64,000 bases of DNA. Source: an uncultured bacterium. GTDB lineage: Bacteria > Bacillota_I > Bacilli_A > RFN20 > CAG-826. This document shows, piece by piece, positions 36,658-45,058 of the stretch (position 1 is the stretch's first letter; the number at the start of each line of letters is the position of its first letter). The translations under genes were made by a program, and so were the position numbers. The notes below the pieces were generated by a model. It was not told the origin of the DNA. It saw nothing but the letters and a program-made list of their open reading frames with translations, and made no database searches. The stretch is taken from NCBI GenBank assembly GCA_949299195.1, contig CASFZN010000020.1:112903-176902 (forward strand), given 5' to 3'.

Positions 36658-37526
36658 TATTTATATCCTAGTTTTGCTAAAAAACTGCTAGAATTCTTCC
36701 AATTTTCGACAACCTGAACAAAGAGTTCAAGGTTAATATTATATCCAAGTAAATTCTCGATATCTTTTCTAGATTCAATACCGATTCGTTTGATCATTTG
36801 TCCTTTTTTTCCAATAATTATCCCTTTTTGCGATTCTTTTTCTACGATGATTTTTGCATAGATATTTTTTCCAGTTCTAAAATTAATTTCATCGCATAAA
36901 ACAGCAATGGAATGAGGAACTTCTTCATCTAATAATTTTAAGGTTTTTTCTCTAATAATCTCTTGAACCATGAAGGTAAAATTACGATTAGTAATCGTAT
37001 TGACGTCATAATATTGAGGACCTTCAGGAAGATATTTTTTAATCATTAAAATCAAATAATCGATATTAAAATCTTCTAAAGCTGAAATTTCGATAAACTC
37101 AGATTCAGGAAATAATTCTTTATATTTTTCTTTAAGTTCATTAATTAATAAAACATTAGTTAAATCAATTTTATTAAAAACTACGATGACTGGAGTTTTA
37201 AATTTGATGCTTTTAGGGATAAATAAGTCGTTTTCGTTAAATTTTTTACTAGCATCAACAATTAATAATACTAAATCATTATTTTTAGCATTATAAAAAG
37301 CAATTTTATCCATCTCACGGTCTAAATCTGTTTTAGGTTTATGAATTCCTGGAGTGTCGACAAAAATAATTTGAGAATCTTCATCGTTATAAATCCCTTG
37401 AATTGAATCTCTAGTTGTTTGAGATTTTGGGGAAATAATCGATATTTTCTTCCCAATGATTGAGTTTAATAATGTTGACTTTCCAACATTTGGTTTTCCT
37501 AAAATAGTTACAAATCCGCTTTTCAT
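36657..37526 (-). CDS. era: GTPase Era
   Basis: Ribosome-assembly GTPase with KH domain. G1 GKPNVGKSTLLN, G2 SQTTRDSIQG, G3 DTPGIHKP, G4 FNKIDL; the C-terminal KH domain has IIVEKESQKGIIIGKKGQMIK. The 289 residues are normal. It starts directly after the cdd stop codon. Confidence 0.97.
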   Translation of the reverse strand: MKSGFVTILGKPNVGKSTLLNSIIGKKISIISPKSQTTRDSIQGIYNDEDSQIIFVDTPGIHKPKTDLDREMDKIAFYNAKNNDLVLLIVDASKKFNENDLFIPKSIKFKTPVIVVFNKIDLTNVLLINELKEKYKELFPESEFIEISALEDFNIDYLILMIKKYLPEGPQYYDVNTITNRNFTFMVQEIIREKTLKLLDEEVPHSIAVLCDEINFRTGKNIYAKIIVEKESQKGIIIGKKGQMIKRIGIESRKDIENLLGYNINLELFVQVVENWKNSSSFLAKLGYK

Positions 37527-37937
37527 TTAATCTAAGTCACTTCCATCAAAACAATAAGGTATTAAATCATACTTACTCATATGTAACACCTCTTTTTTTA
37601 AATTTGAAAGATAAATTCTAACATCTTTATTAGTTAATTCAAAAATTACTTGTCGACAAGCGCCACAAGGAGAGACTGGTTTTTCAGTATCTGCAACAAT
37701 AGCAAGTTCCATAATATCGTCTTTATTAACTCCATTACTTATAGCGTTAAATAGACAAGTTCTTTCAGCACACAAAGTTAAACCAAATGAAGCGTTTTCA
37801 ATATTGGTACCATGAAAAATACGACCATCTTTGGTTCTTAAAGCAGCTCCAACTGCAAAATGAGAATAAACACAATAAGAATTTTCTCTCGCTTTAATTG
37901 CTTCTTCTACTAATGAAATTACTTCGTTTGATTCCAT
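37527..37937 (-). CDS. cdd: cytidine deaminase
   Basis: Zinc enzyme that turns (deoxy)cytidine into (deoxy)uridine. Active site GTNIENASFGLTLCAERT and PCGACRQV carry the zinc cysteines and the catalytic Glu. The 136 residues fit the tetrameric form. It overlaps ybeY by 19 nt. It feeds the same salvage route as deoB and deoC. Confidence 0.95.
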   Translation of the reverse strand: MESNEVISLVEEAIKARENSYCVYSHFAVGAALRTKDGRIFHGTNIENASFGLTLCAERTCLFNAISNGVNKDDIMELAIVADTEKPVSPCGACRQVIFELTNKDVRIYLSNLKKEVLHMSKYDLIPYCFDGSDLD

Positions 37938-38392
37938 AAATCTTCTCCATCAAAAATCTTATCTTGTAAACTAAACATGATTTCTTCATCTTCTTTTTTC
38001 ATATGATCATAACCTAAAAGATGAAGTAAGCCATGTACAAAAAGAAAACAAATTTCTCTTTCAATTGAGTTTCCGTATTCCTTACGGTTTTTATCCGCTA
38101 CTTCAAAACAAATATAAATCTCTCCTAAAAAAGACTGATATTTATCGAAGAATTTTAAATTTGGATCCTCTTCATGAACCTCTTCTAAAGAAATGACATC
38201 AGTTGGTCGATCAATTCCTCTAAAAGCGAGATTAAGTTTATGGATAGTTTCAATATCAACAAAAATAACGTTTACATCGCTATCTTCTTTTTCGATATTT
38301 AAAACTTTAAAAGTCTTTTCCCCTAACTTTTTAAATAACTCATCATAAGGACTTGTTTTTCCGCCAACTAAGCTTTCAACCGTGATATTCAT
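37919..38392 (-). CDS. ybeY: endoribonuclease YbeY
   Basis: rRNA maturation and quality-control RNase with the zinc motif FVHGLLHLLGYDHMKKEDE. The 157 residues are normal. In many Bacilli phoH lies upstream; here a C39-peptidase gene takes that place. An extended -10 box lies 9 nt before the ATG and there is no SD. Confidence 0.94.
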   Translation of the reverse strand: MNITVESLVGGKTSPYDELFKKLGEKTFKVLNIEKEDSDVNVIFVDIETIHKLNLAFRGIDRPTDVISLEEVHEEDPNLKFFDKYQSFLGEIYICFEVADKNRKEYGNSIEREICFLFVHGLLHLLGYDHMKKEDEEIMFSLQDKIFDGEDLWNQTK

Positions 38393-38401
38393 GTGACAAA
38401 T

Positions 38402-38410
38402 ATTATATCA
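38402..38410 (-). promoter_or_regulatory. extended -10 promoter of ybeY
   Basis: On the - strand TGATATAAT, 9 nt before the ybeY start codon, leaving a leader of about 2 nt. This gives the ybeY-cdd-era-recO genes their own promoter. Confidence 0.5.
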
Positions 38411-38421
38411 CGATTTAAAAA

Positions 38422-39618
38422 TTAAAAGTTAGTAGAATGGAAGAAATATAAGGCTTTATAGTACTTATAATCTTCATAGGAAGAATCTGAATTAAATAAT
38501 TTATCCAAATTATCGCCAATATAATAAAATGCAATGGTATAAAATAAGACAAAATTAAGATAAATTTCATTTTCAAACGAAGCTAAGACTAAAGATAAAA
38601 CGATTGAAATAAAAATATAAATATACTTTTTAATATTAATTAAGGATGCAACTTTATAAGTTCCATTATTTAATTCATCAAAATATTCTTCTAACTTTAT
38701 ATCATCTTTATCAACTTTAAAAAGTTGATGTTCCAAGCTACATAATTCATTTTTTTGATAGAGTAAATATCTATTTGTTAATAGATTAATAATGATGATA
38801 ATAATTAAAAATCCACCGATAGCAATCAAATTTAAATAGTTGTTAATTCCTAAAATAAAAGCGCTGAAAATAATGAATATTATCGAATTAATTATATTCA
38901 TTGGAAAAGTTATAGCTAAAGTTTTAAGTTTATTAATCTTATAGTATTTATCTTTTAAAAATCCATGACTTCGATATATCTTTTTAAATAGATTTTTATC
39001 GATTCTTTTCATAATATACATCAATACATTTTGAAAAATGATTAAGGATATGATAAAGCCTGAAAATAAAAGAATTGGAATGACAAATGATACTTCTTCA
39101 TTTATATAAAATAATCCTAATATAAATAATGAAGATGTTATAGGTTGTAAGAAAATCAATAGTAAAGACTGAGAAATAGATAAAATTCTTTTGTTTTTAA
39201 ATTTAAAATTTGATCCTCTTACTTCTGTTACTTCCATTATTTCTCCATTAAAAATAGTAATAAAGTCTTTCATTTTTAACTTTATTTTTCCAAGTTGTGG
39301 ATCTAAATAGATAACATACTTTTTTGTTGCTTTAACTAAATATACTAAATGGTAATGATTTTCTATTTTTAAATTAAGCAAAGCTTTACTCTTTTTTAAA
39401 GCATAAACATCTTCTTTTTTAGAGATTCGATAAACGCTTAATTTAACTCCTTCATTATTAGCAATTTGCATAATTTCTTTTAAGTTATATGCAATATCTA
39501 GCTTTTGTTGAGGATAATAAAGAAAATCCTTATTTTTATATACATTAGCTAATAGGATTTTTAATGCTGCAAAAGCGCAGTCTTTTTCGCCGATTTGTTT
39601 TATGTATAACAAGGACAT
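38422..39618 (-). CDS. C39-peptidase membrane protein, exporter-like without ATPase
   Basis: A 398-residue protein. Residues 1-130 are a C39 (double-glycine leader) peptidase domain: Gln8 and catalytic Cys14 in KQIGEKDCAFAALKILLA, His90 in HYHLVYLV and Asp106 in YLDPQLG. Residues 148-370 hold about six membrane segments arranged like an ABC exporter, but no nucleotide-binding domain follows. Peptidase-containing transporters of the ComA/PCAT type normally have one. The promoter box is shared with comEA, which suggests processing or export of a peptide during competence. AAGGAGG precedes the ATG. Confidence 0.85.
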   Translation of the reverse strand: MSLLYIKQIGEKDCAFAALKILLANVYKNKDFLYYPQQKLDIAYNLKEIMQIANNEGVKLSVYRISKKEDVYALKKSKALLNLKIENHYHLVYLVKATKKYVIYLDPQLGKIKLKMKDFITIFNGEIMEVTEVRGSNFKFKNKRILSISQSLLLIFLQPITSSLFILGLFYINEEVSFVIPILLFSGFIISLIIFQNVLMYIMKRIDKNLFKKIYRSHGFLKDKYYKINKLKTLAITFPMNIINSIIFIIFSAFILGINNYLNLIAIGGFLIIIIIINLLTNRYLLYQKNELCSLEHQLFKVDKDDIKLEEYFDELNNGTYKVASLINIKKYIYIFISIVLSLVLASFENEIYLNFVLFYTIAFYYIGDNLDKLFNSDSSYEDYKYYKALYFFHSTNF

Positions 39619-39634
39619 AGTTTTTACCTCCTTA

Positions 39635-39669
39635 TATACAAGAACGCTCTAATTTAAAAAATTATTCAC
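39635..39669 (-). promoter_or_regulatory. shared competence-linked promoter box, copy B
   Basis: On the - strand TGAATA (39668-39663), 16-bp spacer, CGTTCT (39646-39641), TGTATA, then AAGGAGG and the C39 gene. It is nearly identical to copy A over 35 bases and follows long A/T tracts. Confidence 0.75.
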
Positions 39670-39698
39670 TTTTTTTAAAAATTTTTTAAAAATTTAAA

Positions 39699-39724
39699 AA
39701 ACCTAGCATTTAATTGCTAGGTTT
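39699..39724 (-). terminator. terminator after rpsU
   Basis: AAACCTAGCA (39699-39708), loop TTTAAT, TGCTAGGTTT (39715-39724). In the - direction it is followed by a T-rich stretch. It separates rpsU from the promoter of the C39 gene. Confidence 0.85.
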
Positions 39725-39754
39725 ATACATACTATTTTTAGAAAAAATACGATA

Positions 39755-39928
39755 TTATCTATATTTTTTTCTTGCAGCTTCACTTTTGACTTTTCTTTTT
39801 AAAGATTTTTTTAAGAAGCATTCTCTTCTACGGCATTCTTGGATGGTGCCAGCTTTGTTAACTTGTCTTTTAAATCTTCTTAAAGCTTCATCTAATGTTT
39901 CGCCTTCTCTAACTACTACTTTTGACAT
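39755..39928 (-). CDS. rpsU: ribosomal protein S21
   Basis: A 57-residue basic protein, [20 protein letters not shown] at the N-terminus, with [14 protein letters not shown] in the middle: the S21 signature. A perfect AAAGGAGGTGA lies upstream. It is a single-gene unit bounded by the terminator at 39699-39724. Confidence 0.96.
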   Translation of the reverse strand: MSKVVVREGETLDEALRRFKRQVNKAGTIQECRRRECFLKKSLKRKVKSEAARKKYR

Positions 39929-40020
39929 CTTTTCTTCACCTCCTTTTACCGTACGTGCTTAGTTATATTATCAAATTTATTAATAGAAAAAAAGTGATAA
40001 TTTGTATAAATTTATAAAAA

Positions 40021-40656
40021 TTACATTAATTTTGCACCGCTACTCGTACCAATTCTTGTAGCACCTGCTTCGACCATTTTTAACATATCTTCATGGGTTC
40101 TAACGCCACCACTTGCTTTAACACCCATTTCATTTCCAACAGTTTTTCTCATTAAGGCAATATCTTCAACAGTTGCTCCGCCTTTAGAAAATCCAGTTGA
40201 GGTTTTAACAAAATCAGCTTTAGCATTTTTAGAAAGTAAGCAGGCTCTAATTTTTTCCTCTTCAGTTAATAAACAAGTTTCGATAATTACCTTTAAAATA
40301 TGATCTCCGCAAGCTTTTTTAATTTCACGGATTTCATTTTCAACAAAATCATCTTTATGATCTTTTAAAGCGCCAACATTAATAACCATATCAATTTCAT
40401 CAGCGCCATCTTCAATAGCTTTTTTAGTTTCAAAAACTTTAGTTTCGGTTGTATTTTGACCTAAAGGGAACCCAATAACAGTACAAATCTTAACATCGCT
40501 TCCTTTCAATTCTTCTTTAACTAAAGAAACGTAATGAGGATTAATACAGCAACTCATAAAATCATATTCTTTTGCTTCTTTACATAAAGCTTTAATTTCT
40601 TGAGCGGTTGCTTCTGGTTTTAATAAAGTATTATCAATTAATTTATTGTAATTCAT
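40021..40656 (-). CDS. deoC: deoxyribose-phosphate aldolase
   Basis: Splits deoxyribose-5-phosphate into glyceraldehyde-3-phosphate and acetaldehyde. The Schiff-base lysine is in [16 protein letters not shown], with the second lysine in [10 protein letters not shown]. The 211 residues are normal. It completes the salvage path started by DeoB and Cdd. Confidence 0.96.
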   Translation of the reverse strand: MNYNKLIDNTLLKPEATAQEIKALCKEAKEYDFMSCCINPHYVSLVKEELKGSDVKICTVIGFPLGQNTTETKVFETKKAIEDGADEIDMVINVGALKDHKDDFVENEIREIKKACGDHILKVIIETCLLTEEEKIRACLLSKNAKADFVKTSTGFSKGGATVEDIALMRKTVGNEMGVKASGGVRTHEDMLKMVEAGATRIGTSSGAKLM

Positions 40657-40696
40657 TTTTTAATTACTCCTATTTTATATATTTAATCTAATAAAA

Positions 40697-40717
40697 AAGA
40701 CTTTTTTAAAAAGCCTT
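40697..40717 (-). terminator. terminator after rpmF
   Basis: In the - direction AAGGCTTTTTA pairs with AAAAAGTCTT (one G-T pair), followed by TTTT. It lies between rpmF and deoC. Confidence 0.65.
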
Positions 40718-40726
40718 GTTTATCGA

Positions 40727-40906
40727 TTATTCACCAATTTTAATAACTTGTTTTCCATCGTAATAACCACATTTTTTACAAACGGTGTGTGGTTTTACAT
40801 ATTCGCCGCAATGTTCACAAACACTGACACCAGCTAAATGGAATTTATAATTAGCTCTTCTTAATCTTTTTCTTGTTTTACTAGTTCTTCTTTGTGGGAC
40901 TGCCAT
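40727..40906 (-). CDS. rpmF: ribosomal protein L32
   Basis: A 59-residue protein beginning MAVPQRRTSKTRKRLRRANY, with a C-terminal zinc ribbon CEHCGEY...CKKCGYY. The start at 40906 is set by the family N-terminus and by TTGGAGGAA just upstream. An upstream in-frame ATG at 40927 would add seven unlikely residues. Confidence 0.95.
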   Translation of the reverse strand: MAVPQRRTSKTRKRLRRANYKFHLAGVSVCEHCGEYVKPHTVCKKCGYYDGKQVIKIGE

Positions 40907-40988
40907 AATATTTCCTCCAAATTGCAAACATAATTATATCGAAATATTCTTAATTTTCAACTCAAAAACTTTTACAGTGTAAAAAAAT

Positions 40989-42278
40989 CTAATTTTTATA
41001 GATATATTCGATGATTTTTCCGTTTAAATCCTCTTTAGATTCAATTTTAATTTCTAAAAAGTTAGAGGAATGTCCAATGAATACTCCTTCTTTATCGCTT
41101 TCCATTAAAAATTCCATTTTTTCGCCATTAAATCTTGAGTTATATTCTTCACTTAATTCATCAGATAACTCTAATAGTTTTTTGACTCTTTCATCCTTAA
41201 TTTTAGGATCGATTTGATTTTCCATTTTATAAGCTAAAGTGCCTTCTCTAGGAGAAAATGGGAAAGCGTGAATTTTATTAAATCCAATTCTTTTAGCAAC
41301 TTCATAAGTTTCATTAAAGTTTTCTTCACTTTCTCCAGGAAAACCAACGATGATATCGGTTGTAAAAGAAATATCAGGACGAATTGAACGGATAATATCG
41401 ACCTTTTCAATAAATTCTTTGATGTTATATTTTCTTCTCATTGCTAAAAGAATGTCCTTACTTCCGCTTTGAAGTGGGATATGTAAATGAGAAGCAATAT
41501 TATCGTATTTTTTTAATAACTCTAAGAATTTAGAATCGATATTCGATTCTTCAATACTTGAGATTCTAATGCGATATAAATCTTTAACATTATTTAAAAT
41601 ATCTTCGAGTAAATCACTAAAATTATAGGATTCATATAAATCAAATCCATAGGAAGAAATATCAATGCCAGTTAAAATAACTTCCTTATAGCCGTTTTTT
41701 ACAAGATTTTGAATCTCTTCAATTACTTCTTCTTTTTTTCTACTTCTTGATCTACCTCTTACAAAAGGAATGATGCAGTAAGAACAAAAATTATTACAAC
41801 CATCTTGGATTTTTACATAGGCTCTAGTATTAGTTAAAAAATGATCAAGATTTAAAGGTTCATATTCTTTCATTAATGGTGAGTCTTTAATTTGAACTTT
41901 ATCTTCTCTATTTTGTAATTTTTCTAATATTAAGTTTGCTAACTTGTCTCTATTTTGAGTGCCGATTAAAATATCGATATCTTCATTTAATAATTCATCA
42001 TATTTTAAAGAAGCGTAGCAACCCATTACCACAATTAAAGTATTAGGATAAATTCTTTTAAGTCTTCGAATCATGTTTCTACTTTTTTTACTAGAAACAC
42101 TAGTTACAGCGCAGGTATTTAAAATAACTACGTCACAATCGCTATTTTTATTAATATTTTCATCAAAAAATTTAAGGCCATAACTTTCTAAAGTGTTAGC
42201 TATACATTCGACCTCATAACTATTAACTTTGCATCCTAAAAACTTGATATTAAAGATATAATTTAAATGTTTTTCCAC
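40989..42278 (-). CDS. mtaB: tRNA t6A37 methylthiotransferase (MtaB)
   Basis: Radical-SAM enzyme that makes ms2t6A in tRNA. The N-terminal UPF0004 domain has the cluster cysteines in FLGCKVNSYE, NTCAVTSVSS and GCYASLKY. The radical-SAM motif is CNNFCSYCIIPFVRGRSRSR, and a C-terminal TRAM-like region follows. The 429 residues and N-terminus fit MtaB (YqeV) rather than MiaB. It overlaps the upstream unknown gene by 16 nt. Confidence 0.92.
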   Translation of the reverse strand: MEKHLNYIFNIKFLGCKVNSYEVECIANTLESYGLKFFDENINKNSDCDVVILNTCAVTSVSSKKSRNMIRRLKRIYPNTLIVVMGCYASLKYDELLNEDIDILIGTQNRDKLANLILEKLQNREDKVQIKDSPLMKEYEPLNLDHFLTNTRAYVKIQDGCNNFCSYCIIPFVRGRSRSRKKEEVIEEIQNLVKNGYKEVILTGIDISSYGFDLYESYNFSDLLEDILNNVKDLYRIRISSIEESNIDSKFLELLKKYDNIASHLHIPLQSGSKDILLAMRRKYNIKEFIEKVDIIRSIRPDISFTTDIIVGFPGESEENFNETYEVAKRIGFNKIHAFPFSPREGTLAYKMENQIDPKIKDERVKKLLELSDELSEEYNSRFNGEKMEFLMESDKEGVFIGHSSNFLEIKIESKEDLNGKIIEYIYKN

Positions 42279-43021
42279 TTACAAAGTCTCCTAAAACAAT
42301 ATTGAGAAATAAGGTTATTTTCGTATAAAGAATATAAAAAACCTACGAGATTATTTTCAAAATAGTAGTCCATTGAATGACGAATTCTATCGATTAAATG
42401 ATCTTTATTGACGTTTTTCATATGGCGGTCAAAAAGAGTGATATATGAATCTAGATATCCTTGATTATTAATAACAAAGATAATATCTAAATCATAATGA
42501 TAAAAAACTGTTGAATTAGCATGTTCCATTACTTTTACAAACTTAGTAAAAACTGAATCAAAGACTTCAATTTTATAGGTTTCAAAAGGATCAACTACAA
42601 AAGGATCAAATCTTCTTTTTAAATTTAAATAAGGTTCTTTATTCATCAAATCAAAGTTTGATGAATAAACTAAATTTGTAGAACGATTAAAAAATGGGAT
42701 AAATATCTTTTGATTATCAGAAATAAAACAAGGTAATTCGACACTTTTTTCCTTAATATTTGAATAAATTTCTTCTTCAGTATTGAAATTACGGTTAATA
42801 AATTCCTCTTCAAATATCTCATCAAGTCGATATTTATTAATCATCGATTTAATAATAATATTTGCCTTCATTAAATCGAAAATATTATCGATATCTAGAT
42901 ATTTCGCAAATAAAATATTTTCTTCTAAAATATATTTATATTGGTTAAAAAAAGCGTAATCATCGCTTTTTTTAAATTTAGAGTATTTTTTTTGAGAATA
43001 TAAATAAGAATATAGTTTCAT
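42263..43021 (-). CDS. unknown protein between rsmE and mtaB
   Basis: A 252-residue protein that I do not recognise. It is rich in aromatic and charged residues (YSYLYSQKKYSKFKKSDDYA at the start, FCFRRLCKWKNI-like basic end) with no signal peptide or membrane segment. The middle contains LNLKRRFDPFVVDPFETYKI. It lies 6 nt after rsmE and overlaps mtaB by 16 nt, so it is co-translated with two RNA-modification genes; a link to RNA is only a guess. Confidence 0.75.
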   Translation of the reverse strand: MKLYSYLYSQKKYSKFKKSDDYAFFNQYKYILEENILFAKYLDIDNIFDLMKANIIIKSMINKYRLDEIFEEEFINRNFNTEEEIYSNIKEKSVELPCFISDNQKIFIPFFNRSTNLVYSSNFDLMNKEPYLNLKRRFDPFVVDPFETYKIEVFDSVFTKFVKVMEHANSTVFYHYDLDIIFVINNQGYLDSYITLFDRHMKNVNKDHLIDRIRHSMDYYFENNLVGFLYSLYENNLISQYCFRRLCKWKNI

Positions 43022-43027
43022 AAATTT

Positions 43028-43738
43028 TTAATCTAGATAATATGATAATAAAGAAAGAATCGATAAACAAGCAGTCTCACTTCTTAAAATTCGATGTCCT
43101 AACGAAGTAGAAATATAATTATTTTTAATCGCATATTCTACCTCTTCTTCACTAAAACCGCCTTCAGGACCAATTAAAATATTAATAGTTTTATCCTTTA
43201 AATCGTTAATATGAGATAAAATCTCTATTTTTTCATTTATAGAGTCTTTTTCGTAGGCAATAAAAGAATAATCCGCCTTATAGTTAATAATATCTTTAAA
43301 AGAAATAACGTCTTTTAATATAAGTAAGGAATCTCTTTTAGATTGTTCACTAGCTTCTTTAATTATTTTATTAAATCTAAGAAGTTTTCTTTCTTTATTA
43401 TTAGAATCGATTTTTCCTATTGATCTAGAAGAATTAATTAAGACGATCTCTTTAACTCCTAATTCAGTAGCTTTTTGAATAACTAGCTCAATTTTATCGC
43501 CCTTTGGGATGCAATATAGTAATCTAATGTGTCCTTTTAACTCATTATTTTCTACTAACTTTTTACTAGAAATGTACTGGAAATCTACTAAATCTTTGAT
43601 TTTGCATAAAAAAACGCCTTCGTTATTAACGACCTCGAATTCGTCTCCGACTTTCATTCTCATTACATTTTTAATATGAAAAATGTCTTCTTTTGAAAGA
43701 CAAAAATTGTTTTCAGGTAATAAAAAATAGCGTTGCAT
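43028..43738 (-). CDS. rsmE: 16S rRNA (uracil-1498-N3)-methyltransferase
   Basis: SPOUT-class enzyme: N-terminal PUA-like domain (DIFHIKNVMRMKVGDEFEVV) and C-terminal knot with LIGPEGGFSEEEVEYA and SLGHRILRSETACLSIL. The 236 residues are normal. Four phased AGTA units (43553-43589) fall in the domain linker, encoding LVDFQYISSKKLV. Confidence 0.93.
   Translation of the reverse strand: MQRYFLLPENNFCLSKEDIFHIKNVMRMKVGDEFEVVNNEGVFLCKIKDLVDFQYISSKKLVENNELKGHIRLLYCIPKGDKIELVIQKATELGVKEIVLINSSRSIGKIDSNNKERKLLRFNKIIKEASEQSKRDSLLILKDVISFKDIINYKADYSFIAYEKDSINEKIEILSHINDLKDKTINILIGPEGGFSEEEVEYAIKNNYISTSLGHRILRSETACLSILSLLSYYLD
43553..43589 (-). repeat. 11-bp phased AGTA array, 4 units (inside rsmE)
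   Basis: TACT at 43553, 43564, 43575 and 43586, each exactly 11 bp apart, within the rsmE coding region. Confidence 0.8.
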
Positions 43739-43739
43739 T

Positions 43740-44180
43740 TTATTTTAAATAGACACCATTAGAATCTTTAGGATGGCGGTTTTTAACAAGAAAGAATAAT
43801 CCTAAAGCTAAATAGAAAAGAAATAAAAATCCAATTGGTAAAAGGATTGCTAAAACAATCATTGAATTATTGGATAAATAGATACTTAAAAAGAAGATTA
43901 AAAAGATAATAATATTCATCGATAATCTTATGACAGCGTTTTTATACTTTTTTAAATAAAATAAATCAGCGCTAAACATACCTAAACACATCATTAAAAT
44001 AAGCCATAATTTATAGCTTTTTATCGAATAATTACTATCTTCAGATAAGATTTTATCTAATGTTTGAGTTGTATCAGAAGAATCCTTCATATTTTCAATA
44101 GGATTCTTAGTTCCACAATATGGGCACATTTCTTTATCAAATTTTGTTAATCTTTCACCACAATTTTTACATTTAAGCAT
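43740..44180 (-). CDS. zinc-ribbon TM2-like membrane protein
   Basis: A 146-residue protein. The N-terminus is a zinc ribbon (CKNCGERL...CPYCGTKNP), followed by a polar linker and three hydrophobic segments (about 55-75, 82-102, 107-132). The piece MFSADLFYLKKYKNAVIRL resembles a TM2 domain. The function is unknown. It lies between the ADP-ribosylglycohydrolase gene and rsmE, adjacent to both. Confidence 0.7.
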   Translation of the reverse strand: MLKCKNCGERLTKFDKEMCPYCGTKNPIENMKDSSDTTQTLDKILSEDSNYSIKSYKLWLILMMCLGMFSADLFYLKKYKNAVIRLSMNIIIFLIFFLSIYLSNNSMIVLAILLPIGFLFLFYLALGLFFLVKNRHPKDSNGVYLK

Positions 44181-44183
44181 ATA

Positions 44184-44999
44184 TTAAACACCTTCATTCA
44201 TCTTTCTTTTATCAACTTCTTCTTTAAATTTATTTAAATATTCAATCATTCTTTCATCTAAAGATGAAAGAACTTTATCAATTAATTCTTCACTAAATCC
44301 TTTATATACTTCATATAAAGAACAACATATTGATAAGATTGTATCACAATCTCCATTTAATTTTATGGCTTTAACGCACATTTCATTAAACTCTTCATAA
44401 TTAATAAATAAATATAAACATATTTTTAAAGTATCAAAGGCTAAAAGAGTGAATTTATATTCTTCATATAAATTAATAGATAAATCGATATCATATTTTC
44501 CATAAACATACTTCTTTATAAATTCTTTATTCTTTTTATTTTTTAAATAGTATAAACAATCGATAAAGCAAGCTACACTCCTTTGAGCTTCATTAGAATT
44601 ATGAGTAACATCATTAAAGGTTAAAGCTACTTCTCTCATTTTTTCTAAAGAATCAAAGTAATATACTACAGGCATAATCCTCATTAAACAGCCATTACCT
44701 TTTGATTTATAAGGAAGATGTTTACTCATATGAACCCAGTTAAAAAAGTAGGCTCCATATCCGCGATTTGGATAATATTTAACCCATTTTAATAAATAGG
44801 AAGAATAGTTTTTAGTAAAATCATTATCTAATAGAGCATTAATGGTTGCAAAAGTCAAGACAGTATCATCACTAAAAGTATCGTTATTATCGATAGTTAT
44901 TACTTCTTTTTCATTTAAAGAATTAATAGAGAATCTATTTTCATATTTTGAACCAATTATATCTCCTAAAATTGGACCGATTGCATACATATTTTTCAT
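44184..44999 (-). CDS. ADP-ribosylglycohydrolase family protein
   Basis: A 271-residue DraG/ARH-type hydrolase. Metal-binding motifs are visible: LGDIIGSKYE, NDTFSDDTVLTFA near the N-terminus, and NGDCDTILSICCSLYEVYKGF near the C-terminus (family form GDTDTIA). The SDDT and D-x-D residues needed for magnesium are kept. Such enzymes remove ADP-ribose from proteins, small molecules or DNA; the substrate here is unknown. It follows the dnaJ terminator. Confidence 0.88.
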   Translation of the reverse strand: MKNMYAIGPILGDIIGSKYENRFSINSLNEKEVITIDNNDTFSDDTVLTFATINALLDNDFTKNYSSYLLKWVKYYPNRGYGAYFFNWVHMSKHLPYKSKGNGCLMRIMPVVYYFDSLEKMREVALTFNDVTHNSNEAQRSVACFIDCLYYLKNKKNKEFIKKYVYGKYDIDLSINLYEEYKFTLLAFDTLKICLYLFINYEEFNEMCVKAIKLNGDCDTILSICCSLYEVYKGFSEELIDKVLSSLDERMIEYLNKFKEEVDKRKMNEGV

Positions 45000-45005
45000 A
45001 TAAAA

Positions 45006-45045
45006 AAATCCAGTCAGTAATCATTACTTCTTACTGACTAGATTT
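45006..45045 (-). terminator. terminator after dnaJ
   Basis: AAATCCAGTCAGTAA (45006-45020) pairs with TTACTGACTAGATTT (45031-45045) across a 10-nt loop; a run of T follows in the - direction. It ends the heat-shock operon. Confidence 0.85.
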
Positions 45046-45058
45046 TAATAAATTTATA

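Noticed and set aside
45006-45045. Phased TACT repeat in the dnaJ terminator
   Set aside because: The TACT copies are not 11 bp apart and are explained by the hairpin arms and loop.
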